Positions 5,123 to 10,530 of a stretch of 11,995 nucleotides of DNA are shown here, in pieces (the first letter of the stretch is position 1; every line of letters begins with the position of its first letter). The stretch covers positions 1 to 11,995 of the forward strand of contig JAGLIN010000083.1 of NCBI GenBank assembly GCA_023142975.1, in the 5' to 3' direction. The notes under the pieces are model-generated. The model had not been told where the DNA came from, did no database searches, and was given only the letters and a program-made list of their open reading frames with translations. This DNA is from Candidatus Parcubacteria bacterium (GTDB lineage Bacteria; Patescibacteriota; Minisyncoccia; JAHIHE01; JAGLIN01). The translations under genes and the position numbers were made by a program.

Positions 5123-7384
5123 TTATTTTTTTTCTTTTCCACATTCTTTATTCCCACAAATCTTTGTATCACCTTTTCCAAAACTCATCAACCCTCCGCA
5201 AATAGAACATTTTTCGCCGGTTGGTTTATTCCACATCGCGTATTTACAAGACGGATATTGATTACAAGCAAAAAATACTTTTCCTTTCTTTGATTTTTTT
5301 TCTACAATTTCGCCTTTGTCGCATTCGGGACAGTGAACGCCAGTTGACTTGACAATTGCTTTGATATTTTTACAATCAGGATAACCAGAACAGCCGAGAA
5401 ATTTTCCGTAGCGACCTCTTTTAAAAACCATTGGCTTGCCGCATTTTTCGCAAATCTCATCTGTGGTTTCTGGCTCTTCCACCTCGCCTTTTTCATTAAT
5501 CTGTTTCGTATTTTTGCAATCCGGATAATTGCTGCATGCCATAAATTTTCCAAAACGACCCATTTTGATAATCATTGGCGAACCGCATTTCTCGCATTTT
5601 TCATTAGTTGCCTCCTCTGTAAGGTCTTTTTTATTTACCTCTTTTTCTTTTTGCATAAGGTTTTCTTTAAACGGTTTATAAAAATCTTTTATAACTGGCA
5701 CCCATTTAATTTTTCCCTCAGCGATTTCATCAAAATCTTTTTCCATATTGGCGGTAAATTTCAAATCAACTATATTAGGAAAATGCTCTACCAATAATTT
5801 ATTAACTAATTCGCCGATATCTTTCGGATGGAATTTCCGTTCAATTTTTTCCACATAACCGCGGTCCTGAATCGTGGAAAGTGTCGGGGCGTAAGTGGAA
5901 GGTCGTCCAATTCCTTCTTCTTCTAATTTTTTCACTAAACTTGCTTCCGTGTATCGCGCCGGTGGTTGGGTAAAATGCTGTTCGGTAATTACTTTTATTA
6001 AATCTAGATTTTCTTTTTCTTCTACTTTCGGCAAAATCACTTCTTCGGATTTATTGATTGGGTAAACTTTTAAAAACCCTTCAAATTTTATAATTGAACC
6101 AGTGGCGCGTAGAGACGCGATTAATCGCGTCTGTGGTGAAGACGCGATTAATCGCGTCTTCACAACGGTGGTCGCGACATCAATCGTTGTCAAATCGCTA
6201 ATCGCGCTTGCCATTTGAGAGGCAATCATTCTTTGCCAAATTAATTTATATAATTTATATTGCCGATCATCCAAATAATCTTTGACACTTTCAGGATCTC
6301 TTTCTGGATCGGTCGGTCGGATTGCTTCGTGCGCTTCTTGCGCGCCTTTGCTTTTTGTTTTAAAAAATCTCTGGCTAAAATATTCTTTTCCAAATTTGTT
6401 TGTGATATATTTTTCCGCAGATTCCAATGAACTTTTACTGAGACTTAAAGAGTCAGTTCTCATATAAGTAATCAAGCCTGTTGGGCCTTTACTTCCCAAA
6501 TTCATTCCCTCATACAATTTCTGCGCAAGCATCATTGTTTGTTTGGCGCTAAAATGCAGTTTATTGTTTGCTGCTTGCTGTAAAGTGCTCGTCGTAAACG
6601 GCGGCAAAGGATTTTTCTTCGTTTCTTTCTTTGTCACTTTTTCAACTTGATATTCCGCTTTCTCTAAATTATTTTTAATCTCATCTGCCTCAGCTTTGCT
6701 TTTAATATCTAGTTTTTTAACTGATTTTCCATCTATCTTAATTAATCTCGTTTCAAATTCTCCGTCAACTTTTGACTTTTGACTTTTGACTTTTGACTTA
6801 ATATCCCAATACTCATCTGCTTTAAACTTTCTAATCTCTTCTTCTCTCTCTACAATAAGCCGAACTGCTACCGATTGCACTCGTCCCGCGGACAACCCAT
6901 ATCTAATCTTCTTCCAAAGAAAAGGAGACAGTTCATATCCGACTAATCTGTCTAAAATTCTTCTTGCCTGTTGGGCGTCAACTAAATTCATATCTAAATC
7001 TCTTGGATTTTTCAATGCTTCTAAAATAGCGCTTTTAGTAATCTCATGAAAAACAATTCGTTTATAAGGATTTGATCCTAAAATTTGCATCAAATGCCAC
7101 GCAATCGCTTCTCCTTCTCTATCCTCGTCAGAAGCAAGAATAATCTCATCTACTTTTTTCGTCAACCTTTTCAATTCATTTGCCCGTTTTTTGCTCTTTT
7201 CATTCACTTCATATTCCGGCTGAAAATCATTTTCAATATCAATTCCCATTTTCTTCTTTGGCAAATCCCGCAAATGTCCGAAGGAGGATTCCACAATATA
7301 TTCCCTCCCCAAAAACCGCGATATGGTTTTCGCTTTAGTAGGGGATTCAACGATGATTAGTTTTTTGGTTTTTAGGGTTGACAT
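5123..7384 (-). CDS. topA: DNA topoisomerase I (type IA)
   Basis: This 753-aa enzyme relaxes negative supercoils through a 5'-phosphotyrosine link. The TOPRIM domain has VESPTKAKT at 12-20 (Glu13) and ASDEDREGEA at 84-93 (Asp86, Asp88, Glu90). RILDRLVGYELSPFLW (142-157) and SAGRVQSVAVR (165-175) follow. The catalytic Tyr307 lies in TGLITYMRTDS, and EAHEAIRPTD and EEGIGRPSTYAPT mark the core. Four C-terminal four-Cys zinc motifs start at Cys597, Cys645, Cys685 and Cys726. The start MSTLKTKK (7384) is chosen over a longer frame from 7456, whose extra residues lack family resemblance and would cross the SD of the divergent gene. There is no SD. Two oddities: residues 409-426 with doubled TRLIAS come from a palindromic repeat, and 196-205 (KSKVKSQKSK) from a heptanucleotide repeat. 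dprA lies upstream, beyond a forward-strand gene. Confidence 0.97.
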   Translation of the reverse strand: MSTLKTKKLIIVESPTKAKTISRFLGREYIVESSFGHLRDLPKKKMGIDIENDFQPEYEVNEKSKKRANELKRLTKKVDEIILASDEDREGEAIAWHLMQILGSNPYKRIVFHEITKSAILEALKNPRDLDMNLVDAQQARRILDRLVGYELSPFLWKKIRYGLSAGRVQSVAVRLIVEREEEIRKFKADEYWDIKSKVKSQKSKVDGEFETRLIKIDGKSVKKLDIKSKAEADEIKNNLEKAEYQVEKVTKKETKKNPLPPFTTSTLQQAANNKLHFSAKQTMMLAQKLYEGMNLGSKGPTGLITYMRTDSLSLSKSSLESAEKYITNKFGKEYFSQRFFKTKSKGAQEAHEAIRPTDPERDPESVKDYLDDRQYKLYKLIWQRMIASQMASAISDLTTIDVATTVVKTRLIASSPQTRLIASLRATGSIIKFEGFLKVYPINKSEEVILPKVEEKENLDLIKVITEQHFTQPPARYTEASLVKKLEEEGIGRPSTYAPTLSTIQDRGYVEKIERKFHPKDIGELVNKLLVEHFPNIVDLKFTANMEKDFDEIAEGKIKWVPVIKDFYKPFKENLMQKEKEVNKKDLTEEATNEKCEKCGSPMIIKMGRFGKFMACSNYPDCKNTKQINEKGEVEEPETTDEICEKCGKPMVFKRGRYGKFLGCSGYPDCKNIKAIVKSTGVHCPECDKGEIVEKKSKKGKVFFACNQYPSCKYAMWNKPTGEKCSICGGLMSFGKGDTKICGNKECGKEKK
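6111..6163. repeat. Two-unit palindromic repeat inserted in frame within topA
   Basis: Two copies of the perfect palindrome AGACGCGATTAATCGCGTCT lie at 6113-6132 and 6140-6159. The second extends to a 28-nt perfect palindrome (6136-6163) with GTGA/TCAC ends. On the reverse strand they encode the doubled TRLIAS in topA. The GC-rich core stands out from the AT-rich gene. The in-frame location resembles protein-coding palindromic elements such as those of Rickettsia; similarity to any specific family is not tested. Confidence 0.9.
6770..6797. repeat. Heptanucleotide tandem repeat (TTTTGAC)x4 in topA
   Basis: Four perfect copies of the 7-mer TTTTGAC in a row. In topA they are read as KSKVKSQKSK (residues 196-205), a polar linker. 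Because seven is not a multiple of three, the units are read in changing frames. Copy number changes would shift the frame unless made in threes. Confidence 0.95.
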
Positions 7385-7405
7385 ATTTTTGGATTTGGAT
7401 ATTAT
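7378..7405 (+). promoter_or_regulatory. Promoter of the 97-aa membrane protein gene, overlapping the topA start
   Basis: TTGACA (7378-7383), 16 nt, then TATTAT (7400-7405). The -35 box lies on the topA start codon (7382-7384), so polymerase binding here could compete with topA expression. Transcription would begin near 7412. Confidence 0.6.
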
Positions 7406-7429
7406 GATAATAATGAGGTCAAATGAAAA

Positions 7430-7435
7430 AGGAGG
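7430..7435 (+). promoter_or_regulatory. Ribosome binding site AGGAGG
   Basis: AGGAGG ends 11 nt before the ATG at 7447. An in-frame ATG at 7423 lies just upstream of this site and would make the SD part of its own coding sequence, so 7447 is the better start. Confidence 0.75.
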
Positions 7436-7446
7436 GAAATATAAAT

Positions 7447-7740
7447 ATGGTATCAAGCAAAAGAGTTGTTCTTCTTGGCATTATTCTAACTGTTTGTCTT
7501 GTCTTAAAAGGTTTAATATTGAGCAGTTTTTGGAATTGGTTTATTGCATCAATCTTTTATTTTCCAGAACTTCCTTTAGTGCCTGCAGTTGGAATAGCAC
7601 TTCTGGAAATATATATACGAAGCAATAATAGTAATGCTGCAGATATAGAAAAAATTAATATTACGGAAGTAATTAAGGTGTATTTTTTCATCCCATTGGG
7701 ATATTTGTTTTGTGGATGGATTGTTCATCTGTTTATTTAA
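7447..7740 (+). CDS. Small integral membrane protein (97 aa), unknown function
   Basis: I do not recognise this protein. It begins MVSSKRVVLLGIILTVCLVL and has three or four hydrophobic segments: about 7-25, 28-40, 42-57 and 76-96. A polar loop rich in N, A, D, E and K (59-75) separates the last helix. The positive VSSKR start favours a cytoplasmic N-terminus. It has its own promoter, a perfect AGGAGG and an intrinsic terminator right after the stop, so it is a one-gene unit. It lies on the forward strand between dprA and topA, both reverse, and so splits a pair often adjacent in bacteria. It could be a small transporter subunit, a holin-like protein or a lineage-specific envelope protein; the sequence does not decide. 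Coding status is supported mainly by context and length. Confidence 0.8.
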   Translation: MVSSKRVVLLGIILTVCLVLKGLILSSFWNWFIASIFYFPELPLVPAVGIALLEIYIRSNNSNAADIEKINITEVIKVYFFIPLGYLFCGWIVHLFI

Positions 7741-7743
7741 TTT

Positions 7744-7782
7744 GAGGTTAATAATAAAATTATTTATTACACCTCTTTTTTT
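7744..7782 (+). terminator. Intrinsic terminator of the 97-aa membrane protein gene
   Basis: GAGGT (7744-7748) pairs with ACCTC (7771-7775), with an AT-rich self-complementary interior (TAATAA against TTATTA-like bases), then seven T residues (7776-7782). It begins 3 nt after the stop codon. Confidence 0.8.
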
Positions 7783-7802
7783 ATTTCCACAAATCTCAAG
7801 CT

Positions 7803-8014
7803 AAGATTTAAATTGCTTAAAATTGAAAAATGATCTTGGAGAGAGGACTCGTTGCGAGAACTGTTTTGTAAACAGTTCTCTTTGTTCTGAAATTTCGTTT
7901 CTCGTTTTTTATAAAGAGAAAATTTATAATACAGTCTTACTTATTTTCAAAACATTTAGAAACGGATTTGCAAATCCGTTCCCGCAAAAAGATTTAAATT
8001 GATTGAAATTGAAA
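7803..8014. repeat. Gene-free segment: near-identical direct repeats enclosing two hairpins
   Basis: The stretch 7783-8041 holds no gene that I can support. A 26-nt sequence beginning AAGATTTAAATTG recurs at 7803-7828 and 7989-8014 (24 of 26 identical). Between them lie a hairpin at 7856-7880 (GAGAACTGTTT, loop TGT, AAACAGTTCTC; 11 bp) and a perfect 20-nt palindrome at 7961-7980 (AACGGATTTGCAAATCCGTT). A weaker stem TTTCTC/GAGAAA lies near 7899-7922. The arrangement suggests a small repeat cassette or two repeat insertions; transcription is not evident. Confidence 0.75.
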
Positions 8015-8043
8015 CTTTATAACTTTCAACTTTATAAACTTTC
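8013..8043. repeat. Imperfect two-unit tandem repeat at the dprA 3' end
   Basis: AACTTTATAACTTTC (8013-8027) is followed by AACTTTATAAACTTTC (8028-8043), one base longer, then AACTTGA. The second unit runs into the dprA stop codon. Confidence 0.7.
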
Positions 8044-9136
8044 AACTTGAGATTACATACCTCATTCCACCAACATTTTTGACTTTACCTTTTATTTCCA
8101 TCAGTGTCAATAAACTGGATAAAGCCGATGTGTTCATTTTAATAATTTTTGCTAATTTATCAATTTGAATCGGCTCATCGGGAGATAAATTTTCCAGAAC
8201 AATCTTTTCTTCTTCATTGTCGGGGATTATTTCCCTGGCTTTTTTTATTTCTGCGACGGATTCCAAATTTAACTCTTCTAAAATATCTTCTACTTTGTTA
8301 ACAAGCTTGGCGCCTAATCTGATTAGATTGTTTGTTCCTTCGGAAGTTTTGGAATAAATGCTTCCCGGGATGGCGAATACTTCGCGATTTTGTTCAAGGG
8401 CGAATCTTGCTGTAATTAACGCGCCGGATTTTTCTGCCGCTTCAACAACTAAAACTCCTAAACAAAGTCCGCTGATAATTCTGTTTCTTGCCGGAAAATG
8501 TTGTTTAAGCGGGGGAGTGCCGATTGGGTATTCGCTGATTACCGCGCCGTTTTGCGCGATCTCTCCTGCGATTTGGGAGTTGCTTGGCGGGTAAATGCTT
8601 CCTGTCTCAATTCCGCCGCCCAAAATCGCGAGCGTTCTGTTTTTAAGTTTTAAACATTCTCTGTGCGCAATGCCGTCAACGCCGAGCGCCATGCCGCTGA
8701 CAACCGTTATTCCAGCTTGCGATAATTCACGCGCCAATTGCGCGGCGACTTGCTGTCCATAAGTTGATGCTTTCCTTGGTCCGACAATGGCAATTGTAAA
8801 TTCGTCTTTTTTTATCTCACCCCTATAATACAAAAGCGCCGGCGCGCTGTCTGTTTCTTTCAGGAGTTTCGGATATCCATTTTCTTTAATTGTTATTATT
8901 TTCACACCCTCTTTTTCAACTTTCGCAAATTCTTCTTCCGGCGAAATTGTTTTTCTCCCCTCCATAATTTTTTCAATCACTTTCTGTTCTAATCCAGCTT
9001 TCTGCAATTCAAAAATATTCGCTTCCCAGGCGCTTTCCATTGTCTCAAAATAATTATAAAGCTTCCGAAACCGATTTGGTCCGATTTGCGGGATCAAATT
9101 GAAGGCGTTATAAAATTTATGTTCGGGGGTTGACAT
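8042..9136 (-). CDS. dprA: DNA-processing protein DprA/Smf
   Basis: This 364-aa protein binds incoming single-stranded DNA and loads RecA during natural transformation. An N-terminal helical HhH/SAM-like part (1-65, with LIPQIGPNRFRKLYNYF) is followed by the Rossmann-like core: IAIVGPRKASTYG (115-127), VVSGMALGVDGIAH (145-158), ILGGGIETGSIYPPSN (171-186), the DNA-binding FPARNRIISGL (214-224), SGALITARFALEQNREVFAIPG (split across 237-258) and EGTNNLIRLGAKLV (266-279). The C-terminal winged helix (about 305-364) ends MRYVISS. Length and domain set are complete. The start MSTPEHK has no SD but an A-rich AAAAAAT just before ATG, as in topA. The stop is TGA. topA is the next reverse-strand gene. 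The 5' end overlaps a forward promoter at 9130-9157. Confidence 0.97.
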   Translation of the reverse strand: MSTPEHKFYNAFNLIPQIGPNRFRKLYNYFETMESAWEANIFELQKAGLEQKVIEKIMEGRKTISPEEEFAKVEKEGVKIITIKENGYPKLLKETDSAPALLYYRGEIKKDEFTIAIVGPRKASTYGQQVAAQLARELSQAGITVVSGMALGVDGIAHRECLKLKNRTLAILGGGIETGSIYPPSNSQIAGEIAQNGAVISEYPIGTPPLKQHFPARNRIISGLCLGVLVVEAAEKSGALITARFALEQNREVFAIPGSIYSKTSEGTNNLIRLGAKLVNKVEDILEELNLESVAEIKKAREIIPDNEEEKIVLENLSPDEPIQIDKLAKIIKMNTSALSSLLTLMEIKGKVKNVGGMRYVISS

Positions 9137-9157
9137 ATTTTTTAAGTGTGCTATACT
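9130..9157 (+). promoter_or_regulatory. Forward promoter with extended -10, overlapping the dprA start
   Basis: TTGACA (9130-9135), 16 nt, then TATACT (9152-9157), preceded by TGC, which makes an extended -10. The -35 covers the dprA start codon. It faces the 113-aa gene at 9512 and would give it a leader of about 345 nt containing a repeat and a structured element. Confidence 0.6.
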
Positions 9158-9178
9158 CTTTTGTTGAGTAAGAATATC

Positions 9179-9319
9179 TTGTCATTCCTGCGGAGGCAGG
9201 AATCCAGTAAATCTCAATGAGCAATATTTATAGAATAATTTTGTTAAGTGAGATTTACTGGATCCCAGACATTTTTTTTCTAAAGCTTCGCTTTTTAGAA
9301 AAAAATTCTGGGATGACAA
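9179..9319. repeat. MITE-like composite inverted-repeat element (141 bp)
   Basis: The ends TTGTCAT (9179-9185) and ATGACAA (9313-9319) are inverted copies. Inside are three nested structures: a hairpin ATTCCTGC-GGAG-GCAGGAAT (9184-9203), a 15-bp inverted repeat ATCCAGTAAATCTCA (9202-9216) with its complement at 9249-9263, and a long hairpin ATCCCAGA/TCTGGGAT (9262-9269, 9307-9314) enclosing a T8CTAAA/TTTAGA7 stem. No ORF is present. The TCATTCC-GCGGAGGC-GGAAT type is one I recall as common between genes in Patescibacteria; the mobile nature is inferred. Confidence 0.8.
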
Positions 9320-9338
9320 TTCAATATTCAAAATTTAT

Positions 9339-9470
9339 TACTCCCCACTATCCTGTTTATGAGCGGTGAAAGTATGACAACCCCTCCTTAGTTGTACTAT
9401 TAGCCAGAGTCAAGGTCTATTTTTCTTGTAAATTTAGATCTCGCGCTCATTAACAGGATAGTGGGGGGTA
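9339..9470 (+). ncRNA. Candidate structured RNA: long closing stem, two-hairpin interior, anti-SD loop
   Basis: Arms at 9339-9365 and 9444-9470 pair over 27 positions with one T-T mismatch and one G-U (core CCCCACTATCCTGTT with AACAGGATAGTGGGG, then ATGAGCG with CGCTCAT). The 78-nt interior can form two hairpins: ACAAC/GTTGT at 9377-9395 with loop CCCTCCTTA, flanked by AGT/ACT, and AGGTCTA/TAGATCT (about 9413-9440). This is a three-way junction. The first loop contains CCTCCT, the complement of the AGGAGG before the next gene at 9501-9506. It may be a cis-acting leader, a free small RNA, or the inverted ends of a mobile element. It matches no RNA family I can name. Confidence 0.45.
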
Positions 9471-9500
9471 GGGATTATAAAAGTAATAAATAAAAATCGT

Positions 9501-9506
9501 AGGAGG
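9501..9506 (+). promoter_or_regulatory. Ribosome binding site AGGAGG
   Basis: AGGAGG ends 5 nt before the ATG at 9512. It is complementary to the CCTCCT loop at 9383-9388 in the upstream structured element. Confidence 0.85.
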
Positions 9507-9511
9507 ATATT

Positions 9512-9853
9512 ATGATAGAAAATAATAGAGAGGCGGTAATCCAGTTAAAAGAAAAAAGGAATTCTCTTCAAAATGAAATTTTAAGAGAGCTTAACGAACT
9601 GAAAGAACATCCTGATGCATTGTTAATCAAACATGAGATTGATGAAATCATCGAAATTCTCAAAAAGGACAATCTATCAGGGGAAGATGCAGATAGAGTA
9701 TCTGATATCTTGACATCTCTTTCTCTTTTAGACATAGGAAGCGAAGAAGTAACGGATCGTCTTTCCTGTCAATGGGATATTTTGTATCCCATTGAGATTG
9801 AAATATGGGTTGATGATGAATTTGCTATTCAGCAAATGCGGGAACTGATGTAA
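9512..9853 (+). CDS. Small acidic protein (113 aa), unknown function
   Basis: I do not recognise this protein. It starts MIENNREAVIQLKEKRNSLQ and is rich in Glu, Asp, Leu and Ile. The first 50 residues form a likely amphipathic or coiled-coil helix (IQLKEKRNSLQNEILRELN, ELKEHP). A helical middle LSGEDADRVSDILTSLSLL is followed by a C-terminal part with CQWDILYPIEIEIWVDDEFA, which suggests a beta strand. There is no signal peptide or membrane segment, so it is probably cytoplasmic; net charge is strongly negative, as in some antitoxins, anti-sigma factors or DNA mimics, none of which can be chosen. It has an AGGAGG at 5 nt, a long structured leader with a promoter 355 nt upstream, and a terminator that overlaps its stop codon. 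The convergent neighbour is pth. Confidence 0.85.
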   Translation: MIENNREAVIQLKEKRNSLQNEILRELNELKEHPDALLIKHEIDEIIEILKKDNLSGEDADRVSDILTSLSLLDIGSEEVTDRLSCQWDILYPIEIEIWVDDEFAIQQMRELM

Positions 9854-9874
9854 TTCAGCTCCCTTTATTTTTTT
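9840..9874 (+). terminator. Intrinsic terminator overlapping the stop codon of the 113-aa gene
   Basis: GGGAACTGA (9840-9848) pairs with TCAGCTCCC (9855-9863), 8 pairs with one A-C mismatch, around a loop that contains the TAA stop. A T-rich tail (9864-9874) follows, and those bases encode the last codons and stop of pth on the other strand, so two convergent genes share the site. Function is expected only in the forward direction. Confidence 0.8.
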
Positions 9875-10407
9875 AGATTTTGATTTTTATAAAAAAGTAA
9901 AGTTATAATTTCCTCAATCACTCCCTCAATAATCTCCATTTCATCTCTACTAAATCTCTCTAACACAAACTTCTCCGTTGGTGTTTTTTTATTTTCGGTC
10001 ATTATTCCAATTCTGATTCTTGTAAAATCTTTCGTTCCTAAATAATCAATAATTGACTGAACTCCTTTATGTCCGCCGGAGTTTTTGTTTTTGGAGAGTT
10101 TATATTTGCCTAATAAAATATCTAGGTCATCATGAATGACGACAATATCTTCTGGTTTAATTTTATAATAATCAATAATAGCTTTAACCGCTTGTCCTGA
10201 GTTATTCATAAAAGTCATTGGCTTAACTAAAATAACTTTTTCATTATCAATAATCCCCTGAGAAATTTCAGCGTTAAACTTAGAACTAAAACTGGAAACT
10301 GGAAACTGGAAATTATCCGCTATTTCATTTATCGCCAAAAAGCCAGCGTTATGTCTGGTTTTTTTATATTCTTCTCCTGGGTTGCCGAGACCGATAATTA
10401 ATTTCAT
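9865..10407 (-). CDS. pth: Peptidyl-tRNA hydrolase
   Basis: This 180-aa enzyme releases peptides from peptidyl-tRNAs dropped by the ribosome. Family hallmarks are complete: IIGLGNPGEEYKKTRHNAGF at 4-23 with Asn9 and catalytic His19, VKPMTFMNNSGQAV (61-74) with Asn68, VIHDDLDI (90-97) with Asp93, and SGGHKGVQSII (110-120) with His113. Length is close to the usual 185-195 residues. Residues 33-39 (FQFPVSS) come from a threefold heptanucleotide repeat. The last codons lie in the T tract of the convergent terminator. There is no SD, and the ATG follows AATTCACATTT. Upstream on the same strand is the LCP gene, separated by a 123-nt gap that holds a palindromic repeat, so co-transcription is possible but may be attenuated there. 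Confidence 0.97.
   Translation of the reverse strand: MKLIIGLGNPGEEYKKTRHNAGFLAINEIADNFQFPVSSFSSKFNAEISQGIIDNEKVILVKPMTFMNNSGQAVKAIIDYYKIKPEDIVVIHDDLDILLGKYKLSKNKNSGGHKGVQSIIDYLGTKDFTRIRIGIMTENKKTPTEKFVLERFSRDEMEIIEGVIEEIITLLFYKNQNLKK
10291..10311. repeat. Heptanucleotide tandem repeat (ACTGGAA)x3 in pth
   Basis: Three perfect copies of ACTGGAA, read on the reverse strand as part of FQFPVSS in pth. Like the topA heptamer it is 7 nt long and sits in a variable, surface-type segment; three copies make 21 nt and keep the frame. Confidence 0.9.
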
Positions 10408-10433
10408 AAATGTGAATTATGAATAGCTGAATT

Positions 10434-10505
10434 TGTCATCCTGAGCTTGTCGAAGGGTGATAAATTTAGCGAGTCTGCCTATCCTTCGACAAGCTCAGGA
10501 TGACA
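10434..10505. repeat. Palindromic intergenic repeat with 23-bp perfect arms
   Basis: The arms 10434-10456 and 10483-10505 are perfect inverted copies beginning TGTCATCCTGAGCTTGTCG, with a 26-nt spacer. I recall this TCATCCTGAGCTTGTCGAAGG unit as a widespread intergenic repeat in unrelated bacteria. It fills the gap between the LCP gene and pth. A transcript would form a strong hairpin, but no T tract follows, so it is not a classic terminator. Confidence 0.92.
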
Positions 10506-10530
10506 TTATACTAAGGATGATAGTGAAATA

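Noticed and set aside
7423..7446. Upstream ATG for the 97-aa membrane protein
   Set aside because: The AGGAGG falls inside this extension, so the start is the following ATG at 7447.
7385..7456. 24-residue N-terminal extension of TopA
   Set aside because: The extra residues do not look like TopA, and the conserved start MSTLKTKKLIIVESPTKAKT begins at 7384.
9374..9391. Five-codon leader ORF (MTTPP) in the structured element
   Set aside because: There is no SD before it and it lies in a stem-loop; such a short frame can arise by chance.
9339..9470. 6S RNA, SRP RNA, hammerhead ribozyme or T-box as identity of the structured element
   Set aside because: I see no SRP tetraloop region, no CUGAUGA core, no T-box sequence, and the interior forms a junction rather than the single bubble of 6S RNA.
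6770..10311. Heptamer and palindromic repeats as a CRISPR array
   Set aside because: Units are contiguous or paired without unique spacers of regular length, and no cas gene is nearby.
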